A stretch of 64,000 nt of DNA, taken from the NCBI RefSeq assembly GCF_014205335.1, contig NZ_JACHNH010000001.1:620001-684000 (forward strand). Reading direction: 5' to 3'. The translations under genes and the position numbers were made by a program. This document shows, in pieces, positions 16,130-23,983 of the stretch. The first letter of the stretch is position 1; each line of letters begins with the position of its first letter. Origin of the DNA: Amorphoplanes digitatis. Lineage in GTDB: Bacteria > Actinomycetota > Actinomycetes > Mycobacteriales > Micromonosporaceae. Below the pieces are notes generated by a model. The model did not search any database. It saw only the letters and a program-made list of their open reading frames with translations, and was not told the origin of the DNA.

Positions 16130-17026
16130 TCAGCGCCCAGCGGGATGCAATCTTGAGTTGCCCTTCGGCCGATCCGCGCGCGGATGCGCCGTCGCGTGGT
16201 GGTGCTGCGGCTCGGCGTACCTGGTCATGGCGATCACCGAAGCCAGGGTGACCACGAAACCGACGGCGGCCATCCACTCCCGGCCCGGATGGATTTTGTC
16301 GCCCAGCCACAGCAGGCCGACGACGGCCGCCGGCACGGCACCGGCGGCGTCCATCGCGGCCACCGCGGCGGTCGTCGAGCCGCGCTGCATGGCGAGGCCG
16401 AGCAGCAGCTGGCCGACGATCGAGTGCGCGACCAGCAGATAGAGCAGCGGATTGGCGCAGAAATCGCCGAGCGTCTGCTCGCCGGCGAGCGGGCGGGCCG
16501 CGATGGCCGCCGCCGAGAACGCGATGCCGGCCAGGGAACCGAGCGCGACGGAGCCGAGGGCGCCGTGTAGTCGCACCGCGAAGAAGCCGAGCACCGCGAT
16601 GGCCAGCAGCGCGCCGGCCAACCCGATCATCCCCGGCGTTCCCAGCTGCCGCGACTGCGCCGGCTGCGCGGAGATCACCAGCGCCGTGATCCCGCCGAGC
16701 AGCAGGATGAGCAGCGCGACCTCCGCGACCGGCAGGGTCCACTTCAGCAGCAGGACGCCGAGCAGGGCGGTGACGCCGAGCCCGGCCGCGACGCTTGCCT
16801 GCACGAGGAACAGCGGCAGGTCCCGCCGCGCGAGGAAGGCCAGCACGAAGCCCAGGACCTGGCACAACAGGCCGAGCAGGTACGTGCGGTGACAGGCGAG
16901 CCGGACCAGGAGCTGCGGGTCGAAGGTGTGATGCACGGTCGTACGTGCGGCCGCCATGGACTGCAACAGATTGGCGATCCCGTACGCGGCGATCATCGCG
17001 GCGAGATAGAACCAGCCCGACGACAT
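16130..17026 (-). CDS. EamA/DMT-like integral membrane protein
   Basis: About 298 residues contain nine to ten hydrophobic segments, beginning MSSGWFYLAAMIAAYGIANL. The pattern of short alternating helices with a basic tail (HHHATAHPRADRPKG) is that of drug/metabolite-transporter-like permeases. The substrate is unknown. I start at ATG 17026; the frame is open to a TTG at 17056, and a GTG at 17029 is equally possible. It stands alone between the STAS regulator and hisN on the same strand. Confidence 0.75.
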   Translation of the reverse strand: MSSGWFYLAAMIAAYGIANLLQSMAAARTTVHHTFDPQLLVRLACHRTYLLGLLCQVLGFVLAFLARRDLPLFLVQASVAAGLGVTALLGVLLLKWTLPVAEVALLILLLGGITALVISAQPAQSRQLGTPGMIGLAGALLAIAVLGFFAVRLHGALGSVALGSLAGIAFSAAAIAARPLAGEQTLGDFCANPLLYLLVAHSIVGQLLLGLAMQRGSTTAAVAAMDAAGAVPAAVVGLLWLGDKIHPGREWMAAVGFVVTLASVIAMTRYAEPQHHHATAHPRADRPKGNSRLHPAGR

Positions 17027-17077
17027 CACCCGGCGAGAATAGACCAGCTCCGGCAACCCCTCAGGACTATCGGTGCG

Positions 17078-17881
17078 TCAGGCCGTTGCGCGGGTCAGCC
17101 GTCCGAGGATTTCGGAGTGCAGGTGACCGTTGGTGGCGATGGCGCTCCCGTCGCCCGGCGCGCGCTGCCCGTCGAGGTCGGTGAACGCGCCGCCGGCCTC
17201 GGTGACGATCGGGATCAGCGCCGCGACGTCCCAGAGCGACAGCTCGGGCTCGACCATGACGTCGAGGGCGCCCTCGGCGAGCAGCATGTAGCCGTAGAAG
17301 TCGCCGTAGGCCCGGCTGCGCCAGGCGTCACGCATGATGCCGAGCATCGGCTCGAGCCGGCCGGCCTCCTCCCAGGCCGGCAGGCTCGCGTAGCAGAAGC
17401 TGGCGTCGCCGAGCTTGCGCACGGCGGAGACGGAGATCTTGTTGGCGGCGCGCTGGTGCCGGCCGGCGAAGGCGCCGTGCCCCACCGCACCCCACCAGCG
17501 CCGGCCCAGCGCGGGCGCGGACACCAGGCCGGCGACCGGTCGCTCGCCCTCCATCAGGGCGATCAGGGTGCCCCAGACCGGCACGCCGCGGATGAAGTTC
17601 TTGGTGCCGTCGATCGGGTCGATCACCCAGTGCCGGTTGCCCTGCCCGGCGGGCGGGGTCGACATGCCGAACTCCTCGCCGAGCACGCCGTCGCGGGGCC
17701 GGGCCCGCGACAGCGTCCCGCGGATCGCCTTCTCGACGGCGGTGTCCGCATCGGAGACCGGCGTGAGGTCGGGCTTGGCCTCGACGCGCAGGTCCAGCGC
17801 GCGGAACCGGGCCATGGAGATCGAGTCGGCCGTGTCGGCGAGCAGGTGGGCGAGGGCGAGGTCATCGGCATACGAGGCCAT
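17078..17881 (-). CDS. hisN: histidinol-phosphatase, inositol monophosphatase family
   Basis: This Mg-dependent phosphatase probably performs the penultimate step of histidine synthesis, as in Corynebacterium and Streptomyces HisN. The metal-binding motifs are clear: GEEFG, WVIDPIDGTKNFIRG and ELSLWDVAALIPIVTEAGG. The 267-residue length is normal. ATG 17881 gives the usual MASYADDLALAH start; GTG 17890 would add three residues. It sits next to rsgA and aroA, as in other actinobacteria. A generic inositol-phosphatase activity cannot be excluded from sequence. Confidence 0.88.
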   Translation of the reverse strand: MASYADDLALAHLLADTADSISMARFRALDLRVEAKPDLTPVSDADTAVEKAIRGTLSRARPRDGVLGEEFGMSTPPAGQGNRHWVIDPIDGTKNFIRGVPVWGTLIALMEGERPVAGLVSAPALGRRWWGAVGHGAFAGRHQRAANKISVSAVRKLGDASFCYASLPAWEEAGRLEPMLGIMRDAWRSRAYGDFYGYMLLAEGALDVMVEPELSLWDVAALIPIVTEAGGAFTDLDGQRAPGDGSAIATNGHLHSEILGRLTRATA

Positions 17882-17944
17882 GCCGGGCACGCTAGCCGAT
17901 CCGGTCGCCCCCCGTGATCGAGGACCGGCGCCGGTGGGAGGGCG

Positions 17945-18997
17945 TTACTCGATCTGATCGCGCGGGTCCGGCTCACCGGCCCGCGAGGTCAGCAGCCTCC
18001 GGTACGAGGCCAGGCGGCGCGCGTCGGCCTTGCCCGCCGTGATCCAGGCGTCCAGGGCGCAGTCCACGTCGCCGGCGGCGTGTCCGCAGTTGGGCGGGCA
18101 GTCGACGGTGCCCTCGACCAGGTCCGGGAAGCCGTGCAGCAGGCTCTCCGCGCTCACGTGCGCGAGCCCGAAGCTCCGGATGCCGGGCGTGTCGATGATC
18201 CAGCCGGGGTCGCCCTTGCGGCGGACCCGGGGCAGGCGCAGCGCCACCGCGCTGGTCGAGGTGTGCCGGCCCTTGCCGATCGCGCTGACCACGCCGACCG
18301 CCCGCAGCGCGTCCGGGACCAGCCGGTTGACCAGGGTGGACTTGCCGACGCCGGAGTGGCCGACCATGACCGAGATCCGCCCGGCCAGCCGGTCGCGCAG
18401 CTCGGTCAGGTCGCTGTCGGGCTTGACCAGCACGTACGGCAGGTCCAGCTCGGCGTAGTAGTCCAGCACCGCCTCGGGGCCCGCCAGGTCGGCCTTGGTG
18501 AGGCAGAGCAGTGGCTCGATGTCCGCGTCGTAGGCCGCCACCAGGCAGCGGTCGATGAAGCCCGTGCGTGGCGGCGGGTCGGCCAGCGCGCTGACGATGA
18601 CGAGCTGGTCGGCGTTGGCGACCACGACCCGCTCGAGCCGGCCCTCGGGGGTGGTGTCGTCGTCGTCCGCGGTGCGGCGCAGCACCGAGCTGCGCTCGGC
18701 GATCCGCACGATCCGGGCCAGCGCGCCCGGTGCACCGGACGTGTCGCCGACCAGCGCGACCCGGTCGCCGACCACGACGGACTTGCGGCCCAGCTCGCGC
18801 GCCCGCATGGCGGTGATCAGCTCGTCCAGGTGCTCGGCGTCCTCGCGCACGCAGCCGTAACGGCCGCGGTCCACGGTGATGACGAGGGCGTCGACGGCGT
18901 CCTCGTGCTTGGGCCTGGTCCGGGTGCGCGGGCGCGAGGAACGGCCGGGCCTGATCCGTACGTCGTCCTCGTCGTACTCGCGCTTCCTGGCCGGCAG
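17945..18997 (-). CDS. rsgA: ribosome small subunit-dependent GTPase A
   Basis: RsgA is a late 30S assembly factor with a circularly permuted GTPase. An OB-like N-domain (ITVDRGRYGCV, VVVGDRVALV) is followed by G4 (LCLTKADL), G1 (GHSGVGKSTLVN) and G3 (DTPGIRSFGL). The zinc knuckle (CPPNCGHAAGDVDC) comes last. The N-terminus is uncertain. Between the aroA stop and the conserved KREYDEDDVRIRP there is no ATG, GTG or TTG in frame. I place the start at CTG 18997, six bases after GGGGGA; CTG 19003 is the alternative. The open frame through aroA (to 20587) is not a fusion. Confidence 0.92.
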   Translation of the reverse strand: MPARKREYDEDDVRIRPGRSSRPRTRTRPKHEDAVDALVITVDRGRYGCVREDAEHLDELITAMRARELGRKSVVVGDRVALVGDTSGAPGALARIVRIAERSSVLRRTADDDDTTPEGRLERVVVANADQLVIVSALADPPPRTGFIDRCLVAAYDADIEPLLCLTKADLAGPEAVLDYYAELDLPYVLVKPDSDLTELRDRLAGRISVMVGHSGVGKSTLVNRLVPDALRAVGVVSAIGKGRHTSTSAVALRLPRVRRKGDPGWIIDTPGIRSFGLAHVSAESLLHGFPDLVEGTVDCPPNCGHAAGDVDCALDAWITAGKADARRLASYRRLLTSRAGEPDPRDQIE

Positions 18998-18999
18998 TT

Positions 19000-20283
19000 T
19001 CAGTCCCCCGTCACGAGGTGTGCCCAGAGCTCGGGGAACTCGGGCAGCGTCTTGGAGGTACACGCTACGTCGGTGAGGCGCACGCCCTCGACGGCGAGGC
19101 CGATCACCGCCGCCGCGTGTGCCATGCGGTGGTCGGCGTAGGTCTCGAAGTCGGCCGGCCGCAGCGGTCCGGGGGTGATCTCCAGCCCGTCGGGGTGCTC
19201 GACGATGCCGGCGCCGATCTTGCCCAGCTCGGCGGCGAGCGCGGCGAGCCGGTCGGTCTCGTGTCCGCGGATGTGCGCCACGCCGCGCAGCTCGGACGGC
19301 GAGTCGGCAAGGGCCGCGAGCGCCGCGATCACCGGGGTCAGCTCGCTGACCTCTGACAGGTCGGCCTCGATGCCGTGCAGCGCGCCGGTGCCGCGCACGG
19401 TGAGCCCCTCGTCGCTCTGGCCGACCTCGCCGCCGAGCGCGGTGAGCAGCTCGGTCAGCCGGCCCACCGGCTGCCAGCTGTCGCGCGGCCAGCCGGCCAG
19501 CGTGACCGTGCCACCGGTGACCATTGCCGCGGCGAAGAACGGCGCCGCGCCGGACAGGTCCGGCTCGATGTCCCAGGTGCGGCCGCGCAGCCCGCCCGGC
19601 TCGACCGTCCACACGTCGGGCACGCTCTCGTCCACCGTCGCGCCGGCGGCGCGCAGCATGTGTGTGGTCATCCGCAGGTGCGGCGCGGAGGGCACCGGCG
19701 GACCCTCGTGGCGCAGGATCAGGCCCTTGGCGAAGCGGGGCGCGGAGAGCAGCAGCCCGGAGACGAACTGGCTGGACCCGGAGGCGTCGATGATCGCCTC
19801 GCCGCCCGCCAGCAGGCCGGTGCCGCGCACGACGAGGGGCAGCCCGCCGGTCGGCGACGCGTCGATGTCGGCGCCGAGCGCGCGCAGCGCCTCGATGATC
19901 GGGCGCAGCGGCCGGTTGCGCGCGTGCGGGTCGCCGTCGAAGGTGACAGTGCCGTCGGCCAGCGCGGCGACCGGCGGCGCGAAGCGCATGATCGTGCCGG
20001 CCAGGCCGACGTCGATGCGGGCCGGCCCGCGCAGGGTGCCCGGCTCGACCCGCCACAGCTCGTCGGATCCGGTGTCGATCGTGACACCGAGCGCGCGCAG
20101 CCCCGCGGCCATCAGCGTGGTGTCGCGGGCGCGCAGCGGGCGGCGGATCTCGGACGGCCCGTCGGCTAGCGCGCTGAGCACGAGGGCCCGCGCGGTCATG
20201 GATTTCGACCCGGGCAGCCGCACCGTGGTGGCGACCGGGCCACCGGCGACGGGAGCCGTCCAGGGACGCGCTTGAGTAGTCAC
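19000..20283 (-). CDS. aroA: 3-phosphoshikimate 1-carboxyvinyltransferase (EPSP synthase)
   Basis: AroA transfers enolpyruvyl from PEP to shikimate-3-phosphate, the sixth step of chorismate synthesis. The protein has about 427 residues. Substrate-binding motifs are present: LPGSKSMTARAL near the N-terminus, GLAGTIMRF, ASGSSQFVSGLLLSAP, and a C-terminal HIRGHETDRLAAL and DHRMAHAAAV. GTG 20283 (TTQARPWTAPVA) fits homologs; ATG 20292 is possible. Its stop overlaps the start region of rsgA, suggesting coupled translation. It is divergent from the SRAP gene. Confidence 0.95.
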   Translation of the reverse strand: MTTQARPWTAPVAGGPVATTVRLPGSKSMTARALVLSALADGPSEIRRPLRARDTTLMAAGLRALGVTIDTGSDELWRVEPGTLRGPARIDVGLAGTIMRFAPPVAALADGTVTFDGDPHARNRPLRPIIEALRALGADIDASPTGGLPLVVRGTGLLAGGEAIIDASGSSQFVSGLLLSAPRFAKGLILRHEGPPVPSAPHLRMTTHMLRAAGATVDESVPDVWTVEPGGLRGRTWDIEPDLSGAAPFFAAAMVTGGTVTLAGWPRDSWQPVGRLTELLTALGGEVGQSDEGLTVRGTGALHGIEADLSEVSELTPVIAALAALADSPSELRGVAHIRGHETDRLAALAAELGKIGAGIVEHPDGLEITPGPLRPADFETYADHRMAHAAAVIGLAVEGVRLTDVACTSKTLPEFPELWAHLVTGD

Positions 20284-20360
20284 GGCCCCCATTCTGCCGG
20301 TCGGGTACGACAGCCTGCGCGGGGCAACACGAAAGACGCGAGCGGCGTAGGGTCGCTGCC

Positions 20361-21050
20361 ATGTGCGGGCGGTACGCGACGACGCGGAGCGAGGCCGACC
20401 TCGGCCTGCTCTTCGACGCGGTGACCGTCGCCGAGGAGCTGGCGCCGAGCTGGAATGTCGCGCCGACCGACCCGGTGCCGGTGGTCCGGATGTCGCGGCG
20501 CCACGACGCCCGGGTCGTCGACACCGCGCGCTGGGGCCTGATCCCGCCCTGGGCGGACGATCCGCGGGCCGGCGCCCGGATGATCAACGCCCGCGCCGAG
20601 ACCGTGGCGACCTCGCCGGCGTTCGCGCCCTCGTTCCAGCGCCGCCGCTGCCTGGTGCCGGCCGACGGCTGGTTCGAGTGGGTCCGCGACGGCAGAAAGC
20701 GCCAGGCCTTCTACATGACGCCGGCCGACTCGTCCGTGCTCGCGTTCGCGGGCATCTGGACGATGTGGCGCGAGCAGACCCTGACGTGCAGCGTGCTGAC
20801 CACCGCCGCGCTGGGCGGCCTCGCCGCCGTGCACGACCGGATGCCGCTGATCCTGCCCCGGGAGCGCTGGCCCGAGTGGCTGGCCGGCGGTGGTGACGCG
20901 CCCGGCCTGCTGCGGCCGATGTCGCCCGCCGAGCTGGCGGCGATCGAGGTCCGACCGGTCCGCCCGGACGTGGGCAATGTGCGCAACAACGGGCCGCACC
21001 TGCTGACGGCGCCCGAGCCGGAGATCGAGGCGGAGGCGACCCTCTTCTGA
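20361..21050 (+). CDS. SOS response-associated peptidase (SRAP/YedK/HMCES)
   Basis: SRAP proteins form a covalent link with abasic sites in single-stranded DNA and protect them. The initiator Met is followed by catalytic Cys2 (MCGRYA). The conserved set NARAET, GWFEW and HDRMPLIL supplies the Asn, Glu and His of the active site. The 229-residue length is normal. It is divergent from aroA, and the aroA-SRAP neighbourhood matches M. tuberculosis Rv3226c-Rv3227. Confidence 0.95.
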   Translation: MCGRYATTRSEADLGLLFDAVTVAEELAPSWNVAPTDPVPVVRMSRRHDARVVDTARWGLIPPWADDPRAGARMINARAETVATSPAFAPSFQRRRCLVPADGWFEWVRDGRKRQAFYMTPADSSVLAFAGIWTMWREQTLTCSVLTTAALGGLAAVHDRMPLILPRERWPEWLAGGGDAPGLLRPMSPAELAAIEVRPVRPDVGNVRNNGPHLLTAPEPEIEAEATLF

Positions 21051-21083
21051 CTGAATCCTGGATGTCGCGCGCCTGTCTTATTT

Positions 21084-21096
21084 GCCGCTTCGCGGC
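21084..21096. terminator. short hairpin after the SRAP gene
   Basis: GCCGC-TTC-GCGGC forms a small stem 33 bases after the SRAP stop. It is followed by AT-richer sequence that probably includes the promoter of the whiB-like gene. It could end SRAP transcription, but the stem is short and there is no U-run. Confidence 0.35.
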
Positions 21097-21279
21097 GAAA
21101 CGCGGCTGACTTTTGCGGCAAATGCAGGCACTTTTATCAGCAAACATTGTTTCGAGATAGACAACCCCCTTGTTCTGATCTTCTTCCGTGCGATAGAAAC
21201 CAGGGCCGGTGTGATGCCGGTCCGCACGGTGCGGACCGACCGTCACGGCCCTACCGGCACCCACGGGGGAGGTGGGCTG

Positions 21280-21675
21280 ATGACACGTGCTCGAATGCCG
21301 CGGCCGCATGAGGTCGCCATTGCCAGGCGCGACCCAAGATTGCTCAGTGCGATCGACGAACGCAGGTCCGACGAGGCCTGGCGTACCCGCGGCAGTTGCC
21401 GCACCGTCGACCCGGAGACGTTCTTTCCGGCTCCGAACGAACCCTCCGAGAGCGCTGTGGCGCTCTGCGGGGGCTGCGACGTCCAGGGGCCATGCCTCGC
21501 CTGGGCGTTGCAGGTCGGTGACTGCCACGGCGTCTGGGGCGGGACGACACCCAGGGAGCGGCGGGCGATGCTCGTCGCCTGGCGCGAACGGGTGCTGCCC
21601 GACGGGGCGGAGGTCGACGACGGCACGGACGAGGAAGACCGTCGCCTGCTCACGCTGGTGCCGATAAGCCGCTAG
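21280..21675 (+). CDS. WhiB-family transcriptional regulator
   Basis: A 131-residue Wbl protein has the four Cys that bind a [4Fe-4S] cluster: one in RGSCRTVDPETFFP, then C-x2-C-x5-C in LCGGCDVQGPCLAW. The family GVWGG turn follows (DCHGVWGGTTPRERRAM), then a basic C-terminus. ATG 21280 follows GGGGGAGGTGGGC. The open frame continues upstream to 21082, but those residues do not look like a Wbl N-terminus. It is a paralog of whiB1 at 34.8 kb, longer at both ends. Which Wbl class it belongs to cannot be settled here. Confidence 0.9.
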   Translation: MTRARMPRPHEVAIARRDPRLLSAIDERRSDEAWRTRGSCRTVDPETFFPAPNEPSESAVALCGGCDVQGPCLAWALQVGDCHGVWGGTTPRERRAMLVAWRERVLPDGAEVDDGTDEEDRRLLTLVPISR

Positions 21676-21686
21676 ACATAGGAGTC

Positions 21687-22289
21687 GTGGACAGCTCCTT
21701 CATCGAAACGCCGCGCGGGCCGGCGGGGATCCGGATCACGGACCCGGTCGGCCCGCCCGTCAGCATGCTCGTCCTCGGCCATGGTGCCGGCGGCGGCGTC
21801 GACGCGCCCGACCTGACGGCGGTGCACGACGTGGCCGTCGCCGCAGGGGTCCGGGTGGCGCTGGTGACCCAGCCCTACCGGGTCGCCGGCCGCCGCGCGC
21901 CCGCACCGGCCGGCCATCTCGACGAGGCCTGGACGGCGGTGGTGTCGCAGATCCGGGTGGACGGCCTCCCGCTCGTCCTGGGCGGCCGCTCGAGCGGTGC
22001 CCGGGTGGCCTGCCGCACGGCGCCCGCGCTCGGTGCGGCCGGCGTGCTCGCCCTGGCCTTTCCGCTGCACCCGCCGGGCAGGCCCGAGCGCAGCCGCGCC
22101 GGCGAGCTGCCGGCGGACCTGCCGACCCTGGTGGTCAACGGCGACCGGGACCCGTTCGGCGTGCCCGAGCCGGTCGGCCGGGTCGAGGTCGCCGTGCGCC
22201 CGGGCGCGGTGCACGATCTGCGCCGTGACCTGCCCGGGACGGCCGAGATCGTGGCCTCCTGGCTGGCGGCCAACAGCTGGGCCCGCTGA
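21687..22289 (+). CDS. alpha/beta hydrolase family protein
   Basis: A 200-residue cytoplasmic hydrolase of the KANL3/TEX30-like type starts at GTG after [23 protein letters not shown] forms the oxyanion loop, [10 protein letters not shown] holds the nucleophile Ser, GDRDPFG the acid, and AVHDLRR the His. No signal peptide is present. It lies 11 bases after the whiB-like gene and ends just before the candidate sigR promoter. The substrate is unknown. Confidence 0.85.
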   Translation: MDSSFIETPRGPAGIRITDPVGPPVSMLVLGHGAGGGVDAPDLTAVHDVAVAAGVRVALVTQPYRVAGRRAPAPAGHLDEAWTAVVSQIRVDGLPLVLGGRSSGARVACRTAPALGAAGVLALAFPLHPPGRPERSRAGELPADLPTLVVNGDRDPFGVPEPVGRVEVAVRPGAVHDLRRDLPGTAEIVASWLAANSWAR

Positions 22290-22292
22290 GCC

Positions 22293-22318
22293 GGAATGCG
22301 GGCCGCCCCGCCGCCGTT
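22293..22318 (+). promoter_or_regulatory. candidate SigR-dependent autoregulatory promoter
   Basis: GGAAT (22293-22297) is followed after exactly 18 bases by GTT (22316-22318). This matches the GGGAAT-N18/19-GTT consensus of Streptomyces SigR and mycobacterial SigH promoters, which autoregulate their own genes. Transcription would begin near 22325, a few bases before an ATG (22330) that is in frame with sigR. Confidence 0.6.
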
Positions 22319-22560
22319 GCACAAGCCGGATGGCTGTGTGTCGGAAGGGGTACCCCAAAGTGCGAGCCGAAACCGGATTCGTGGAGCGCGACGGTCTGCG
22401 GGCCCGCCAGATGAGCGGCCTGCTGCGCTCGCCCGAGTGGCCGGCGGCGGCGCCGGCGGGCGTACGGTCATCGGTGAGAGTCGGCACTCCGGCGGTTTTC
22501 GAATCGCCGAGCGGGACACAACCCGTATCCTCGGCGTGGCGGTCGAGGGGAGACTTGCGG

Positions 22561-23193
22561 GTGACGCCAGCAGAGCGGACCGAACGGACCGAACGCAGCG
22601 AGAAGGCCGAGGAGCGCCGCGCGCGCTTCGAACGCGACGCGCTGCCGTTCGTCGACCAGCTGTACGCGGCGGGCCTGCGCATGACGCGTAACCCCGCCGA
22701 CGCCGAGGACCTCGTGCAGGAGACCTTCCTCAAGGCCTTCTCGGCTTTTCACCAGTTCGAGCAGGGCACGAACCTCAAGGCCTGGCTCTATCGCATCCTC
22801 ACCAACACGTACATCAACTCCTATCGGCGCCGGCAGCGTCAGCCCGTGCAGGCGCCGACCGAGGAGATCTCGGACCGGCAGCTCGCCTCGTCCGAGTCGC
22901 ACACCTCCGCGGGCCTGCGCTCGGCCGAGACCGAGGCGCTGGACAAGCTGCCCGACAGCGATATCAAGGACGCGTTGCAGCAGCTGCCCGAGGACTTCCG
23001 GCTGGCCGTCTACCTCGCTGATGTCGAGGGTTTCTCGTACAAGGAGATCGCCGACATCATGAACACGCCGATCGGCACGGTCATGTCCCGCCTGCACCGC
23101 GGGCGGCGCAACCTGCGCAAGATGCTCGAGCAGTACGCCATCGACCGCGGCATCACCCGCAGCTCCGGCGCGAGCGCCGCACAGGAGGCGTGA
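22561..23193 (+). CDS. sigR: RNA polymerase sigma factor of the SigR/SigH (ECF) type
   Basis: This group IV sigma factor directs the thiol-oxidative stress response. The 210-residue form starts at GTG 22561, eight bases after GGGGAG. Region 2 includes [20 protein letters not shown], then [14 protein letters not shown] and [20 protein letters not shown]. Region 4 includes [20 protein letters not shown], then [20 protein letters not shown]. The frame is open upstream to ATG 22330, which would add 77 residues. Its stop overlaps the anti-sigma start. The sequence and pairing match M. tuberculosis sigH/rshA and Streptomyces sigR/rsrA. Confidence 0.94.
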   Translation: MTPAERTERTERSEKAEERRARFERDALPFVDQLYAAGLRMTRNPADAEDLVQETFLKAFSAFHQFEQGTNLKAWLYRILTNTYINSYRRRQRQPVQAPTEEISDRQLASSESHTSAGLRSAETEALDKLPDSDIKDALQQLPEDFRLAVYLADVEGFSYKEIADIMNTPIGTVMSRLHRGRRNLRKMLEQYAIDRGITRSSGASAAQEA

Positions 23194-23477
23194 GCGACGT
23201 GAACGACGACGAGCACAAGACCGATTGCAGCGTAGTGATCAGCGAGGTCTACCTGTACCTCGACCTGGAGTGCAGCGACGACCGGCGGCAGCTGATCCAC
23301 AAGCACCTCGACGACTGCTCGGACTGCCTGCGGGAGTACGGCATCGAGCACGAGGTCAAGGCCCTGGTGGCGCGCTGCTGCGGCGACGAGACGGCGCCGG
23401 AGGAGCTGCGGGAGCGGCTCCGGATCAAGCTCAGCGAGTACGTGGTCGAGGTGGAGACGCGCGAGTATCTCCCCTGA
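23190..23477 (+). CDS. rsrA: zinc-binding anti-sigma factor, RsrA/RshA type
   Basis: This redox-sensitive anti-sigma factor holds the preceding sigma factor and releases it when its thiols are oxidised. The ZAS motif His-x3-Cys-x2-Cys is present in [16 protein letters not shown]. Further Cys lie upstream (KTDC, LEC) and at VARCCGDE. The 95-residue length fits. The start GTG overlaps the sigR stop as GTGA; a second GTG at 23199 is also plausible. A strong palindromic terminator follows. Confidence 0.93.
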   Translation: MSDVNDDEHKTDCSVVISEVYLYLDLECSDDRRQLIHKHLDDCSDCLREYGIEHEVKALVARCCGDETAPEELRERLRIKLSEYVVEVETREYLP

Positions 23478-23505
23478 GACCACGGCGGCGGTAAAGGCGA
23501 CAAAG

Positions 23506-23535
23506 AAGGGCCGGCAGCGATCGCTGCCGGCCCTT
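23506..23535. terminator. bidirectional terminator between rsrA and bL37 genes
   Basis: A perfect 30-base palindrome (half-site AAGGGCCGGCAGCGA) lies between two convergent genes, 28 bases after rsrA and 15 bases after the bL37 stop. The A-tract on one side and T-tract on the other suit termination in both directions. Confidence 0.85.
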
Positions 23536-23550
23536 CCCGTCGTCCACGGC

Positions 23551-23625
23551 TCAGGAGTTGGGGCGCTTGCCGTGGTTCGCCGCGCTCTTCTTCCTGGCCT
23601 TCTTCTTGCGAGACTTCTTCGCCAT
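23551..23625 (-). CDS. 50S ribosomal protein bL37
   Basis: A 24-residue, very basic peptide begins MAKKSRKKKARKKSAA and ends NHGKRPNS. This matches the actinobacteria-specific ribosomal protein bL37 described from mycobacterial ribosome structures, including its invariant NHGKRPN end. GGAGATCGAC lies directly before the ATG. The gene is too short for most gene finders. It is convergent with rsrA and is a single-gene unit. Confidence 0.9.
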   Translation of the reverse strand: MAKKSRKKKARKKSAANHGKRPNS

Positions 23626-23767
23626 GTCGATCTCCATTCGTCCGCACGCCAACTCGCCGATGGTAGTCGGCGGCGGAACGACGCCCCGTCACGCCCCATA
23701 TGCCCGCACGGCGCCACCATGATTGGATACCGTTCACCCGAGTAGCGCCGACTGGGAGGACTGCACC

Positions 23768-23983
23768 ATGGCCGACGAGATCCGAGCAGAGATGGTGGCC
23801 AACGTGTGGAAGGTCGTCGCCGCCGCAGGAGCCGACGTCGAGGAGGGTGACACCCTGGTGATCCTCGAGTCGATGAAGATGGAGATCCCCGTGCTCGCCG
23901 AGTCCGACGGCGTCGTGGCTCAGCTGGCGGTCAACGAGGGCGACGTGGTCCAGGAAGGCGACCTGATCGCCGTCATCGAGTAG
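23768..23983 (+). CDS. biotin/lipoyl attachment domain protein (TB7.3-like)
   Basis: A free-standing 71-residue biotinyl carrier domain carries the biotin-acceptor Lys in LESMKMEIPV and flanking beta-hammerhead strands (VVQEGDLIAVIE). GGGAGG precedes the ATG at 23768. M. tuberculosis has the same small biotinylated protein (TB7.3, Rv3221c) beside rshA and pdtaS. Its carboxylase partner is not encoded nearby. The last 11 bases overlap the convergent TPR gene. Confidence 0.9.
   Translation: MADEIRAEMVANVWKVVAAAGADVEEGDTLVILESMKMEIPVLAESDGVVAQLAVNEGDVVQEGDLIAVIE

Noticed and set aside
17945..20587. A single 880-codon frame joining rsgA with sequence under aroA
   Set aside because: Only the first part is RsgA. 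The upstream extension is an Arg-rich shadow of aroA, so it is not a fusion protein.
21082..21279. N-terminal extension of the whiB-like gene to 21082
   Set aside because: The extra residues do not resemble Wbl proteins, and a good ribosome site stands before ATG 21280.
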